This document shows positions 45,629 to 55,589 of a stretch of DNA of 64,000 nt, piece after piece. A program made the translations under genes and the position numbers. The notes under the pieces were generated by a model. That model worked only from the letters and a program-made list of their open reading frames with translations, was not told where the DNA came from and made no database searches. The stretch spans positions 1-64,000 of the forward strand of contig NZ_JPLA01000026.1 of the NCBI RefSeq assembly GCF_001010355.1. The letters are read 5' to 3'. Numbering within the stretch: the stretch's first letter is position 1; each line of letters opens with the position of its first letter. The DNA is from Dyella japonica DSM 16301 (lineage in GTDB: Bacteria > Pseudomonadota > Gammaproteobacteria > Xanthomonadales > Rhodanobacteraceae).

Positions 45629-47307
45629 GCCGCTTCACGCCCACCCGCCTGCTGACTGCCCTGCTCTGCGCCGGCCTGACGCTGAGCGCGGCCGCGCAGG
45701 ACAAGGACGTACGCCTGCCCGACCTGGGCAGCTCCGCTAACGCCCTGATCTCGCCCCAGGAAGCCCAGGACTACGGCGCCGCCATGCTGCGCCAGATGCG
45801 CGCGCTCAACATGGTGCTGGACGACCCCATGCTGGACGACTACATCAACGACCTGGGCTACCGGCTGGTCTCGGGCAGCGAGAAGCCAAAGGAACATTTC
45901 CAGTTCTTCATCGCCAGCGACAACGTGATCAATGCGTTTGCCGCGCCGGGCGGCTATATCGCGGTGAACTCGGGCCTGATCATCATCACCAACAGCGAAA
46001 GCGAATTGGCTGGGGTAATCGCCCACGAAATCGGCCATATCACGCAAAACCACCTGCAGCGCGCGTTCGAGGCCTCCAAGAAGGACACGCCGCTGATGGC
46101 GCTGATCCTGCTGGGCGCCATCGCCGCCGGCGCCGGCGCCGGTGCTGGGGATGCGGCGGGCGCGATCATGATGGGCGGCCAGGGCCTGCTGATGCAGCGC
46201 CAGATCAATTTCACCCGCAAGGACGAGATCGAAGCGGACCGCGCCGGCATCCAGACGCTGGCCAATGTCGGCTACGACCCCAACGCCATGGCCTCGTTCT
46301 TCGGCCGCATGGAAGACACCTTGCGTGTGGGCTCCGGCGGCGACATCGGCGACGTGCCCGCCCTGCTGCAGGACCACCCGGTCAGCATGGATCGCATCAG
46401 CGACGCCAAGGCCCGCGCCGGCGCCCTGATCGCCCAGCAAAAACAGCGGCCCAACGGCTCCACGCTGGACAAGGCCCAGTGGGAAAAGAGCACAGCGCCG
46501 ATCTCTTTTGTGAAAGACCCCACGAAGATCGCCGCCCGCGACAACAAAGGCGGGCTCGACGTGTACCTGCTGATGCGCGAACGCGTCCGCGTGCTGTCTG
46601 GCGACGCCGGCCAGCTGGCCACCTACTACGCCACCAATCTGCAAAACGAGCATGGCTTCGATACGCCGTCCAATCGCTACGGCTATGCCCTGGCGCTGAT
46701 CCGCAGCAACCGCGGCGCCAAGGCGGTGGACGAACTGCAGCCGGTGCTCAGCGCGCATCCCGACAGCCAGGTCGTCCGCCTGGCCATGGCCGATGCCAAG
46801 CTGCAGGCGGGCCGCCGCGCGGAGGCCCTTAGCCTGTATGCCGAGCTCAACCAGCAGTCGCCTCGCAATCGCGCCATCGCCATGGCCTACGCCAAGGCCC
46901 TGACCGAGGGCGGATCGCAGGACGAAGCCAAGCAGGCCGCCAGCATGGTGCTGCCGATGCTGGACAACAACGACGAGCCCGAGCTCTACCGCACCTATGC
47001 CCGTGCGTCGGAAAAGGCCGGCGACAGCGTGCGTTCCGGCGAGGCTTATGCCGATGCCTCCTACCTGTCCGGGCGCCCCTTCGACGCCATGGAGCAGCTC
47101 AAGAACCTGCTCAAGCGCCCCGATCTGGACTATTACGCCCGCGCCCGCATCCAGGCCCGCATCAACGATTTGACGCCCCTGGTGATGGAGCTGCGCAAGC
47201 GCCGCGTGCAGACCGACGACAACCCCGATGGCCGCAGCCAGCAGCTGCAAAACAACGAGAATTGCCGGGGCCGGCTGTGCTTTAGCGCGACCAATTCGGT
47301 GCGCTGA
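45625..47307 (+). CDS. bepA: BepA-like periplasmic M48 metalloprotease with TPR region
   Basis: 560 residues. Signal peptide (MSRFTPTRLLTALLCAGLTL...AAAQ). The zinc site is HEIGH at 134-138 with the third ligand E203 in EIEADRAGI. After about residue 330 comes a helical tetratricopeptide-like region. BepA assists or degrades outer-membrane proteins such as LptD and BamA in E. coli. The tail ends with two cysteines in ENCRGRLCF. It is divergent from grxC. Confidence 0.92.
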   Translation: MSRFTPTRLLTALLCAGLTLSAAAQDKDVRLPDLGSSANALISPQEAQDYGAAMLRQMRALNMVLDDPMLDDYINDLGYRLVSGSEKPKEHFQFFIASDNVINAFAAPGGYIAVNSGLIIITNSESELAGVIAHEIGHITQNHLQRAFEASKKDTPLMALILLGAIAAGAGAGAGDAAGAIMMGGQGLLMQRQINFTRKDEIEADRAGIQTLANVGYDPNAMASFFGRMEDTLRVGSGGDIGDVPALLQDHPVSMDRISDAKARAGALIAQQKQRPNGSTLDKAQWEKSTAPISFVKDPTKIAARDNKGGLDVYLLMRERVRVLSGDAGQLATYYATNLQNEHGFDTPSNRYGYALALIRSNRGAKAVDELQPVLSAHPDSQVVRLAMADAKLQAGRRAEALSLYAELNQQSPRNRAIAMAYAKALTEGGSQDEAKQAASMVLPMLDNNDEPELYRTYARASEKAGDSVRSGEAYADASYLSGRPFDAMEQLKNLLKRPDLDYYARARIQARINDLTPLVMELRKRRVQTDDNPDGRSQQLQNNENCRGRLCFSATNSVR

Positions 47308-47359
47308 TTTCAGCCAAACCTGAGACGAAGACCACGCCGTGTTGTTGCGACCGCGTGAA

Positions 47360-47377
47360 ATGTCATCCGGGCGTAAC
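47360..47377 (+). promoter_or_regulatory. Candidate Pho box before phoB
   Basis: ATGTCAT-CCGG-GCGTAAC resembles two 7-bp PhoB half-sites (CTGTCAT) four bases apart: the first matches six of seven positions, the second is weak. An AT-rich AATAAA, about 13 bases further, could be the -10. phoB is autoregulated in many bacteria. Confidence 0.35.
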
Positions 47378-47429
47378 ATTGGACCGCTGCAATAAATGCG
47401 TCACAGCCCCCTCCCAGCGGACCTAAAGC

Positions 47430-48119
47430 GTGCACAAGCGCATCCTGATTGTCGAAGACGAAGCTTCGATCCGCGACATGGTCGCCTTTGCCCTGCGCAA
47501 GGCCGGCATGGACGCCATCCACGCCGCTGACGCGCGTGCGGCCCAACTGGCCATCGCCGAACAGGTACCCGACCTCATCCTGCTCGACTGGATGCTGCCG
47601 GGTACCAGCGGCCTCGAACTGGCCCGCCGCCTGCGCAAGGAGGAGCTGAGCCGCGAGGTTCCGATCATCATGCTCACCGCGCGCGGCGAAGAAATGGACC
47701 GCGTGAACGGACTGGAGGCCGGCGTCGACGATTACGTCGTCAAACCCTTCTCCACCCGCGAGCTGGTGGCGCGCATCAAGGCGGTACTGCGCCGCAGCCA
47801 GGGCGACGACGGTTCGGGCATGGTGGAACTGGGCGGCCTGCGCATCGACGGTCCGGCCCACCGCGTGTTTGCCGGCGATGAGCCGGTGACCATCGGACCC
47901 ACCGAATACCGTTTGCTGTACTTCTTCATGACGCACCCCGAACGCGTGTACTCGCGCGCACAGCTGCTCGACCATGTGTGGGGCGGCAGCGTGTATGTCG
48001 AAGAGCGCACCGTGGACGTCCATATCCGCCGCCTGCGCAAGACGCTCGAACCATGGAAGCTCGATGACATGGTGCAGACCGTGCGCGGTGCGGGTTATCG
48101 ATTCTCCGCCAGCGTCTGA
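47430..48119 (+). CDS. phoB: Phosphate regulon response regulator PhoB (GTG start)
   Basis: 229 residues. Receiver domain with the acidic pair in VEDEASIRD, phosphoacceptor D53 ([10 protein letters not shown]) and the Lys of DDYVVKPFS. The C-terminal winged helix of OmpR type contains [19 protein letters not shown]. When phosphorylated by PhoR it activates phosphate-starvation genes. The GTG start is the only one fitting the receiver N-terminus (HKRILIVED). First of phoB-phoR-ppk1-ppx. Confidence 0.96.
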   Translation: MHKRILIVEDEASIRDMVAFALRKAGMDAIHAADARAAQLAIAEQVPDLILLDWMLPGTSGLELARRLRKEELSREVPIIMLTARGEEMDRVNGLEAGVDDYVVKPFSTRELVARIKAVLRRSQGDDGSGMVELGGLRIDGPAHRVFAGDEPVTIGPTEYRLLYFFMTHPERVYSRAQLLDHVWGGSVYVEERTVDVHIRRLRKTLEPWKLDDMVQTVRGAGYRFSASV

Positions 48120-48194
48120 CGTTCCTATTGCGGGATCGCAGGCTTTTGCCGATGCTGGCGCACCGCCAGCCCCGGCACGACTGACAACTCCCCT

Positions 48195-49463
48195 ATGCCA
48201 ACAACCTTCGACCGACCCTGGAAGCTGCCGGCCGCACTGAGCGCCGGACTGCTGCTGGGCGCTGGCGCCGGCTGGCTTGCGGGAGGCCACGTAGCCACGG
48301 GTTTGGCGCTGGTCGCCGTCGTGGAAATCGTCTTTTTAGTGACCCGAATCCGTCATCAAGCGCAGCTCATGATGACGCAAGATCCTAGGCTGACCTCTCT
48401 CCAGCATGACCGTTTCATGACGCGCTCCCGCCGAATCGCTTCCAGTTTGCGCGACCTGCGCAGTGCCGCCGGCAGTCTGCCCGATGCGGTGGTCCTGCTC
48501 GACAACGAGCAGCACGTGCGCTGGTTCAACCATGCTGCCGAAGACCTGCTCGGCCTGCGCCGTCCGCAGGATCGTGGCGCGCATCTGGACGAACGCCTGA
48601 GCACCACCGAACTTGCCACGTGGTTGAAGGAAGGCGCACGCGAGCCACTCAACGATGTCGCCGCACCGGGCCATCCCAATCGCCACATCAACGTGACGCT
48701 GCTGCCGTTCGGGCGTCGCCAGCGCTTGCTGTTGGCGCGCGACATCAGCCATCTCACGCGCCTGGAACAGATCCGCCGCGATTTCGTCGCCAACGTCTCG
48801 CACGAATTGCGCACGCCGCTCACCGTGATCCATGGTTATCTTGAACTGATCGATCCGGAAGACGTGCCCGAGCTCGCGCCGGTGCTCAACGAAATGCGTG
48901 CGCAATCCAAGCGCATGGGCCAGATCGTGGAAGACCTGCTGACGCTCTCGCGCCTGGAAACCCAGGAACACGTGCAGGACGAGCGCGTGCAGATGACGCC
49001 GCTGCTCGCCACCATCCGCAAGGAAGCCGAGGCGCTGAGCCAGGGCCGCCACCAGATCACCATGGAATCCACCGCCGAAGCCGATCTGCTTGGTTCGGTG
49101 AAGGATCTGCACAGCGCGTTCTCCAACCTGGTGAGCAACGCCGTGCGCTACACACCCACCGGCGGGCGCATCACCATCCGCTGGCGTCGCATCGCCGAGG
49201 GCGCGGTCTACTCCGTCACCGATACCGGGTACGGCATTCCGGCCTCGCATCTGGCGCGTCTCACCGAGCGCTTCTACCGCGTGTCCTCCAGCCGTTCGCG
49301 CGAAAGCGGCGGCACGGGCCTGGGCCTGTCCATCGTCAAGCACGTGCTGAACCTGCATCAGGCGCGCCTGGACATCCAGAGCGAACCGGGCCAGGGCTCC
49401 ACCTTTGCCTGCTGGTTCAGCGCCGAGCGCCTGCTCGCGCCGGGCGTGGGCGATCCTGAATAA
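48195..49463 (+). CDS. phoR: Phosphate regulon sensor kinase PhoR
   Basis: 422 residues. Two membrane helices near the N-terminus with hardly any periplasmic loop (about 10-50), a PAS domain (about 85-190; VVLLDNEQHVRWFNHAAEDL), HisKA with phosphoacceptor H203 (VSHELRTPLT) and HATPase_c (NLVSNAVRYTP, DTGYGIP, GTGLGLSI). As in other PhoR, sensing is probably via the Pst transporter and PhoU, not present in this window. 75 bases after phoB. Confidence 0.95.
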   Translation: MPTTFDRPWKLPAALSAGLLLGAGAGWLAGGHVATGLALVAVVEIVFLVTRIRHQAQLMMTQDPRLTSLQHDRFMTRSRRIASSLRDLRSAAGSLPDAVVLLDNEQHVRWFNHAAEDLLGLRRPQDRGAHLDERLSTTELATWLKEGAREPLNDVAAPGHPNRHINVTLLPFGRRQRLLLARDISHLTRLEQIRRDFVANVSHELRTPLTVIHGYLELIDPEDVPELAPVLNEMRAQSKRMGQIVEDLLTLSRLETQEHVQDERVQMTPLLATIRKEAEALSQGRHQITMESTAEADLLGSVKDLHSAFSNLVSNAVRYTPTGGRITIRWRRIAEGAVYSVTDTGYGIPASHLARLTERFYRVSSSRSRESGGTGLGLSIVKHVLNLHQARLDIQSEPGQGSTFACWFSAERLLAPGVGDPE

Positions 49464-49561
49464 ACCGCATCCGCAGGCGCCCCGGCGCCTCAGCTGAACG
49501 GCCGTCACACTACGCGGCACTGCGCCATGTAACAAAGTGCGGGATCGGCCAGAATGCACGA

Positions 49562-51664
49562 ATGCGTCGCAAGCCTGCCACCCCTCCTCCCGTCATCGAC
49601 CGCGCTGCTCCCGAGCTGTTTCTCAGCCGCGAGCTGGCTGCGCTCGAGTTCAATTTCCGTGTACTGGCGCAGGCGCGCGACGGGCGCATTCCGCTGCTGG
49701 AGCGACTGCGTTTCCTGAGCATCGTGGCCAACAACCTCGACGAGTTCTTCGAGGTGCGCGTGGCCATGCTCAAGCACCACCACATGTTTGGCTCGGCCGC
49801 GCCGGGACCTGACGGCATTTCGTCCGGCGAGCTGCTCACCTGCATCCGCAAGCGCGTGTTGGATCTGGTCGACCTGCAGTACGAGACCTGGCAGGCCGAA
49901 CTGCGCCCGGCGCTGGACGCCGAAAACATCCACTTCCTCACGCGCGACAGCTGGACGCCGCGCCAGCGATTGTGGCTGCAGGGCTACTTCGAAAACGAAG
50001 TGATGCCGGTACTGTCGCCGCTGGGCCTGGACCCGGCGCATCCGTTCCCGCGCATCCTCAACAAGACGCTCAACATCGCCGTGGTGCTGAAGGGGCGCGA
50101 CGCGTTCGGCCGCGAAGGCCATATGGCGCTGGTGCGCGCGCCGCGCTCACTGCCGCGCATCATCCGCCTGCCCAGCGAAGTGTGCGATGGCGGCGAGCAC
50201 TACATCTTCCTGGCCGAACTGCTGCAGGGCTTCGTCGACCTGATGTTCCCCGGCTTCAAGGTGGCCGGCTCGTATCAATTCCGCGTCACCCGCAACAGCG
50301 AACTGATGGTGGAAGAGGCCGAGGTGGAAAACCTCGCCCGCGCGCTGAGCGAAGAATTGATCGGCCGCGGCTATGCGCGACCCGTGCGACTGGAGATCGG
50401 CAACGACTGCCCCAAGGCGATCGTGGCCATGCTGATCGCCAACTTCGAACTGGAAGAAACCGACGTCTATCGCTGCGACGGTCCGGTCAACATCATCCGC
50501 GCCGGCACCATCTATGACGGGCTGGATCGGCCGGATCTGAAATTCCCGCGCTTCATCCCGCAGCTGCCGGCCGCCTTCAACGGCAGCCGCTGCAAGTTCG
50601 AAGTGCTGCGCCAGCGCGATGTGCTGCTGCATCACCCTTACGAATCGTTCGCCACCGTGGTCGACCTGCTGCGCCAGGCGTCGCAGGATCCCGCGGTGCT
50701 GGCCATCAAGCAGACGCTTTATCGCGCCGGCGCCGACACGCCGCTGGTGGACCTGCTGGTGGAAGCGGCGCGCAACGGCAAAGACGTGACGGTGGTGATC
50801 GAGCTGCGCGCGCGCTTCGATGAAGAGGCCAATATCCGCCTCGCCACGCGCCTGCAGGAAGCCGGCGTGCAGGTGGTCTACGGCGTGGTGGGCTACAAGA
50901 CCCACGCCAAGATGCTGCTGATCGTGCGTCGTGAAGATGACGTGCTGCGCCGCTATGTGCATCTGTCCACCGGCAACTATCACCAGGGCAACAGCCGCAG
51001 CTATACCGATATCGGTTTGATGACTTCGCATCCGGGCATTGGTGAGGATCTGCACAAGGTCTTCCAGCAGCTCTCGGGCCTGGGCCCGATGATCGAGCTC
51101 AAGCACCTGCTGCATTCGCCCTTCACGCTGTACCGCTGCGTGCTGGCCAAGATCGAGCGCGAGACGGCACACGCGGAGGCCGGCCGGCCGGCGCGCATCG
51201 TGGCCAAGCTCAACGCGCTCAACGAAGCCCATGTCATTTCGGCGCTCTATCGCGCCTCGCAGGCGGGCGTGGAAATCGACCTGATCGTGCGCGGCGCGTG
51301 CACCTTGCGGCCAGGCATTCCCGGTGTGTCCGAACGCATTCGCGTGCGCTCGATCGTCGGCCGCTTCCTCGAACACAGCCGCGTGTACTGGTTCGGCAAC
51401 GATGGTGCGCCGGAGATCTATTGCGCCAGCGCCGACTGGATGGAACGCAACCTCAAGCGCCGCATCGAAGTGGCCTTCCCCATCCTCGACCCTGCACATG
51501 CCGCACGCGTCTACGACGAAACCCTGGCCAACTACCTCGCCGACAACACCGAGGCTTGGCTGCTCGATGGCGACGGCCGCTACACCCGCGCGCAGCCCGG
51601 CGACCAGCCGCCGCACAGCGCGCAGCAGTCGCTGCTGGAGAAACTGACGCCCGGCACGGTGTAG
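49562..51664 (+). CDS. ppk1: Polyphosphate kinase 1
   Basis: Makes polyphosphate from ATP reversibly, 700 residues, the usual size. The N domain starts with FLSRELAALEFNFRVL; the catalytic phospho-His is H448 in YKTHAKMLL; then LSTGNYHQGNSRSYTD and SIVGRFLEHSRVYWF. It stands between phoR and ppx, so synthesis and breakdown of polyphosphate are linked genetically to phosphate sensing. The 98-base gap after phoR has only a small GGCGCC hairpin. Confidence 0.97.
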   Translation: MRRKPATPPPVIDRAAPELFLSRELAALEFNFRVLAQARDGRIPLLERLRFLSIVANNLDEFFEVRVAMLKHHHMFGSAAPGPDGISSGELLTCIRKRVLDLVDLQYETWQAELRPALDAENIHFLTRDSWTPRQRLWLQGYFENEVMPVLSPLGLDPAHPFPRILNKTLNIAVVLKGRDAFGREGHMALVRAPRSLPRIIRLPSEVCDGGEHYIFLAELLQGFVDLMFPGFKVAGSYQFRVTRNSELMVEEAEVENLARALSEELIGRGYARPVRLEIGNDCPKAIVAMLIANFELEETDVYRCDGPVNIIRAGTIYDGLDRPDLKFPRFIPQLPAAFNGSRCKFEVLRQRDVLLHHPYESFATVVDLLRQASQDPAVLAIKQTLYRAGADTPLVDLLVEAARNGKDVTVVIELRARFDEEANIRLATRLQEAGVQVVYGVVGYKTHAKMLLIVRREDDVLRRYVHLSTGNYHQGNSRSYTDIGLMTSHPGIGEDLHKVFQQLSGLGPMIELKHLLHSPFTLYRCVLAKIERETAHAEAGRPARIVAKLNALNEAHVISALYRASQAGVEIDLIVRGACTLRPGIPGVSERIRVRSIVGRFLEHSRVYWFGNDGAPEIYCASADWMERNLKRRIEVAFPILDPAHAARVYDETLANYLADNTEAWLLDGDGRYTRAQPGDQPPHSAQQSLLEKLTPGTV

Positions 51665-51741
51665 CGCAGCGGCAACAAGCGCTACTCGCCCCGGTTTGTA
51701 CGTGAGAGAATTCACACTCTGCAGCCCGGAACGAGCCCCGC

Positions 51742-53259
51742 ATGAGTCAAGGCGATCAGATCCAGATCAAGGACGGCGAACTGATCGCTGCCGTCGACAT
51801 GGGCTCCAACAGCTACCACATGGTGGTGGCGCGCGTGGAACACGGCGAGCCCCGTGTGATCGATCGCCTGCGTGAAACCGTGCGCATGGCCGCCGGCCTG
51901 CGCGCCGACGGCACCCTGGATGCCGAGCATCGCGCACGTGCGCTCAACTGCCTGGCGCGCTTCGGCCAGCGCATTGCCGGCGTGCCCTCCAGCCGCGTGC
52001 GCGCGGTGGCCACCAATACCGTGCGCCGGCTGGCCTCGCCGCAGACCTTCCTCACCGCCGCCGAAGCCTCGCTGGGTCACCCGGTGGAAATCGTCTCCGG
52101 CCGCGAAGAAGGCCGCCTGATCTTTCTGGGCGCCTCGCACGACCTGCCCGCATCGCGCGAGAGCCGCCTGGTGATCGACGTGGGCGGCGGCAGTACCGAA
52201 TTCATCATCGGCCGCGGCTTCGCGCCGATGCACACGGAAAGCGTGCAGGCCGGCTGTATTGCCTCGACGCTACGCTTCTTCCCCGGCGGCAAGCTCAACC
52301 GCAAGCGCTGGCAGCGCGCCAACAACGAAATCGGCGTGTTGCTGCAGCAGTTTGCCGAGGATTATCGCGAGTCCGGCTGGGTCGAAGCGTTCGGCTCATC
52401 GGGCACCGCCAAGGCGATCGGTTCGGTGGTGCAGACCATGCGCTTCTCCGACGATGGCATCACGCCGGCGTCGCTGGCCCAGTTGCGCGACGCCCTGCTC
52501 GCCCAGGGCCAGATCGAAACGCTGAAATTGCCGGGTCTGGCGGATGATCGCGCACCCGTGATCGCCGGCGGCGTGGTGATTTTCGAAGCGGCGTTCGAAG
52601 CCCTGGGCATCGAGCGTCTGCGCGTGTGCGAGAGCTCGATGCGCGAAGGCTTGCTGTGGGATCTGCTCGGCCGCGCCGGCGGCAGCGATCCGCGCACCGC
52701 GAGCATCGATGCCTTGGCCAGTCGCTACGGCGTCGATCGCGCGCAGGCACGCCGCGTGGAATCGACGGCGCTGATGTTCTTCGACCAGATCGCGCGCATC
52801 TGGAAGCTCGACGCCGAAGCGCGCGAGTGGCTGTCCTGGGCGGCGCGCGTGCACGAAATCGGCCTGGCCATCGCGCACAGCCAGCATCATCATCACGGCG
52901 CCTATATCCTGCGCAACGCCGATCTGGCCGGCTTCTCGCGACAGGAACAGCAACTCCTTGCGGCCATCGTGGAGTCCCATCGCCGCAAGCCGGACAAGGC
53001 CACGTTCTCGGCCTTGCCGCAGCGCTATCGCCAGTTGGGGCGCTACATCACCGCCCTGCTCCGCCTGGGCGTGCTGTTCCGTCGTGCCCGCCGCGCCGAG
53101 TCGCTGCCGCAGATGCAGCTGGCGGCCACTACCCAACGCCTGCGCCTGACCGTGCCGGCCGCCTGGATCGACCAGCATCCGCTCAGCGAGGCCGACCTGG
53201 AGCAGGAGCAGGCTCCGTTGAACGAGCTGGGCCTGCTGCTGGAAGTCCATCCATCCTGA
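51742..53259 (+). CDS. ppx: Exopolyphosphatase
   Basis: 505 residues of the Ppx/GppA family. The N-terminal actin-like ATPase fold has AAVDMGSNSYHMVV, GREEGRLIFLGA and VIDVGGGSTEF. The C-terminal HD-like part contains HEIGLAIAHSQHHHHGAYIL. It releases terminal phosphate from polyphosphate and possibly hydrolyses pppGpp. The length matches Ppx better than GppA, and its neighbour is ppk1. Confidence 0.95.
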   Translation: MSQGDQIQIKDGELIAAVDMGSNSYHMVVARVEHGEPRVIDRLRETVRMAAGLRADGTLDAEHRARALNCLARFGQRIAGVPSSRVRAVATNTVRRLASPQTFLTAAEASLGHPVEIVSGREEGRLIFLGASHDLPASRESRLVIDVGGGSTEFIIGRGFAPMHTESVQAGCIASTLRFFPGGKLNRKRWQRANNEIGVLLQQFAEDYRESGWVEAFGSSGTAKAIGSVVQTMRFSDDGITPASLAQLRDALLAQGQIETLKLPGLADDRAPVIAGGVVIFEAAFEALGIERLRVCESSMREGLLWDLLGRAGGSDPRTASIDALASRYGVDRAQARRVESTALMFFDQIARIWKLDAEAREWLSWAARVHEIGLAIAHSQHHHHGAYILRNADLAGFSRQEQQLLAAIVESHRRKPDKATFSALPQRYRQLGRYITALLRLGVLFRRARRAESLPQMQLAATTQRLRLTVPAAWIDQHPLSEADLEQEQAPLNELGLLLEVHPS

Positions 53260-53347
53260 GCTTTGCCGGTACGGGCCGCGGCTGGCGCGGCCATGGAACC
53301 CCTTCGCCGCGTATGATGTGTGGATGCCACACGCCGCCCGACCTGCC

Positions 53348-54037
53348 ATGACCCGACTCCTGCTCGCCGCGCTCCTGCTGCTGCCCTCGTCCCTGCTGCT
53401 GGCCCAGGCCAACAAGCCTGCCGCAGCGCCCCCTGCCGTCGCGCATCCGCAAGTGGTGCTGCACACCTCGCAGGGCGACATCACGCTGGAGCTCTATCCC
53501 GACAAGTCGCCCAAGAGCGTGGCGAACTTCCTGCAGTACGTGCACGACGGTTTCTACAGCGGCACCGTGTTCCACCGCGCGATCCCCGGCTACCTGGTGC
53601 AGGGCGGCCTGTACACGCGCGACCTGCAGGCCAAGCGCACCCATTCGGCCATCCCCAGCGAAGCGGACAACGGTTTGTCCAATGTGCGCGGCACCGTGGC
53701 GGTGGCGCGCGGCGCGGATCCCAATTCGGGCACGGCGCAGTTCTTCTTCAACCTGGTCGACAATCGCCGTCTCGATTTCGTCGGCAACCAGAGCGGCCTG
53801 ACCTGGGGCTATGCCGTGTTCGGCAAGGTCATCAAGGGCATGGAGGTGGTCGACAAGATGGCCGCGCTGCCGACCCGCGGGCTCGGCCCGTTCGCCGGCG
53901 ACGTGCCCAATCCGCTGGTGGTGATCGACAGCGCGAACGTGGTCGGCGAAGAGCCTGCCGCCGCTCCGGCCACCCCGCCCAAGCCTGCCACGCCCGCCGC
54001 CGAGCCGGCCAAGAAGCCGAACGGCAAGAAGAGCTGA
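53348..54037 (+). CDS. Exported cyclophilin-type peptidyl-prolyl isomerase
   Basis: 229 residues. Signal peptide (MTRLLLAALLLLPSSLLLAQ), cyclophilin domain (about 38-195; YSGTVFHRAIPGYLVQGG, GTAQFFFNLVDN), and a Pro/Ala/Lys-rich tail of about 30 residues. It should speed proline isomerisation of periplasmic proteins. ATG 53348 is the start of the signal peptide. lpxH begins 6 bases after its stop, so the pair is an operon, as often seen with ppiB-lpxH. Confidence 0.92.
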   Translation: MTRLLLAALLLLPSSLLLAQANKPAAAPPAVAHPQVVLHTSQGDITLELYPDKSPKSVANFLQYVHDGFYSGTVFHRAIPGYLVQGGLYTRDLQAKRTHSAIPSEADNGLSNVRGTVAVARGADPNSGTAQFFFNLVDNRRLDFVGNQSGLTWGYAVFGKVIKGMEVVDKMAALPTRGLGPFAGDVPNPLVVIDSANVVGEEPAAAPATPPKPATPAAEPAKKPNGKKS

Positions 54038-54043
54038 CGCAGC

Positions 54044-54772
54044 ATGGCAACACTGTTTATCGCGGACCTGCATCTGGACGATAGCCGTCCGCAGATCACG
54101 CGCCTATTCGAAGACTTTCTCGCCAGCGACGAGGCGCGCTCCGCCGACGCCGTCTACATCCTCGGCGACCTGGTCGAAGCATGGATCGGCGACGATGACG
54201 ACGCCGAACTCCCCAGCCGCATCGCGCGCGCCACCAAGGCGCTGAGCGACAGCGGCGTGCCCGTCTATTTCATGGTGGGCAATCGCGACTTCCTGCTCGG
54301 CCAGGTGTTCGCTGAGCGCGCCGGCATGACGCTGCTCGAAGACGGCACCGTTCACGAGCTCTACGGCCGCCCCACCCTGCTGATGCATGGCGACGTGCTG
54401 TGCACCGACGATGTCGCCTACCAGGCGGTACGCAAGCAAGTTCGCACGCCGCAGTGGCAGGCACAGATCCTGGCGATGCCGCTGGATGCCCGCCGCGCGT
54501 TTGCGGCCAAGGCACGTGCCGACAGCAAGGCGCATACGGGCGCGACCATGGAAACCATCATGGACGTCAACGCCGATGCGACAGCGGACACCATGCGCAA
54601 GGCCGGCGTATCGCGGCTGATCCACGGACATACGCATCGCCCCGCCATCCATCGCTTTGATCTGGACGGCCAAACGGCGGAACGCATCGTGCTGGGCGAC
54701 TGGTACGAACACGGCTCCGTGCTTCGCATCGCGCCAGACGAGGTGGAGTTGCGGGGTCTCGCACTCCCCTGA
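54044..54772 (+). CDS. lpxH: UDP-2,3-diacylglucosamine diphosphatase
   Basis: Lipid A synthesis: cuts UDP-2,3-diacylglucosamine to lipid X and UMP at the inner membrane, 242 residues. Calcineurin-type metal motifs: IADLHLDD, LGDLVEAWIGDDD, MVGNRDFLL, LMHGDVLCTDD and HGHTHRPAIH. Coupled with the cyclophilin gene. Confidence 0.96.
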   Translation: MATLFIADLHLDDSRPQITRLFEDFLASDEARSADAVYILGDLVEAWIGDDDDAELPSRIARATKALSDSGVPVYFMVGNRDFLLGQVFAERAGMTLLEDGTVHELYGRPTLLMHGDVLCTDDVAYQAVRKQVRTPQWQAQILAMPLDARRAFAAKARADSKAHTGATMETIMDVNADATADTMRKAGVSRLIHGHTHRPAIHRFDLDGQTAERIVLGDWYEHGSVLRIAPDEVELRGLALP

Positions 54773-54776
54773 TGCA

Positions 54777-54812
54777 GGACGATCATCCGTCGCACGCGAC
54801 GAATGATCGTCC
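54777..54812. terminator. Hairpin between lpxH and the YajG-like gene
   Basis: Outer arms GGACGATCAT and ATGATCGTCC are perfect; an inner TCGC/GCGA pairing extends the stem. It fills most of the 51-base gap between the two convergent genes. No long T-run, so its terminator role is inferred from position. Confidence 0.5.
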
Positions 54813-54823
54813 CTTGCCAGCCA

Positions 54824-55411
54824 TCAGGGCGCCAGCATCGCGCTCCGGAAACCCTGGCTGTTGAGCATGCTGTTGCTCAGCTTGAGCACGGCATTGGACA
54901 AGGTCTCGTAGTAATTGTCCGCCTTGTACGAACGACCAAAGTTGTTCGCGCCGCCACCCGCCACACCCTGCCACAGCACCTTGCCTGCCTGGTTGGTCAT
55001 GGTGACGTAGACGGTGACGTTGCCCACGTACTGGTCGGTTTCGTTGACGAAAAAGTCGCGGATTTCGCCCGACACGATCACATCGCCGCCGCTGTCGACC
55101 ACGTTGATGCCGGCCTTGCTGAAAGTGTCCTTCACATGGTCGGTAACGTAGGCAGCCACGTTGTCCTTCGTGGTGACCTGACGCGCCGGTTCCTTCTCAT
55201 GGTTTTCGGCAATCAGCGCCGGATTCTTGCGCACGTCGGTGAAGCCGTTGAACTGCACCTTCACCTTGCCGATGCCGTTCAAGTCCACCGCGCCAAATTC
55301 CGCGAAGCTCTGCGTGGGCGACCACACCAGCGGAATATTGCTCAGATCCTTCGACGCCATGGCACTGCCTGAGGTCACCAGCAGCGCTGCAAATACGATA
55401 CGTTTGAACAT
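54824..55411 (-). CDS. Exported YajG-like protein
   Basis: 195 residues. Signal peptide MFKRIVFAALLVTSGSAMAS, without lipobox cysteine, unlike E. coli YajG, which is a lipoprotein. The mature part has a YajG/DUF-like pattern: VDLNGIGKVKVQFNGFTDVR, YVTDHVKDTFSKAGI, VSGEIRDFFVNE, and YYETLSNAVLKLSNSML at the end. Function unknown; relatives are outer-envelope proteins. Start has GGAGAGG before it. Confidence 0.75.
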   Translation of the reverse strand: MFKRIVFAALLVTSGSAMASKDLSNIPLVWSPTQSFAEFGAVDLNGIGKVKVQFNGFTDVRKNPALIAENHEKEPARQVTTKDNVAAYVTDHVKDTFSKAGINVVDSGGDVIVSGEIRDFFVNETDQYVGNVTVYVTMTNQAGKVLWQGVAGGGANNFGRSYKADNYYETLSNAVLKLSNSMLNSQGFRSAMLAP

Positions 55412-55589
55412 CGAGTCCCCTCTCCTTGTTTCGATGGTTTGATGGAACGGTTACTTCCGTATCCGTTCGCGGCCCTGAAGAACCGCACGCCATTCTAGGG
55501 GAGGACGCCATCATTCCTCGCTGCTTGCGCTGTAGGGCGCCGGCTACAGCAGGTAGCGGGCGTATTCAGTTGGCCCTGCAAGCGAGAGG

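Noticed and set aside
45484..47379. 631-codon open frame opposite the BepA-like gene
   Set aside because: Overlaps HEIGH protease completely; His/Gln/Gly-rich shadow.
49464..49561. Pho box before ppk1
   Set aside because: CCGTCAC-like word present, but the second half-site does not match.
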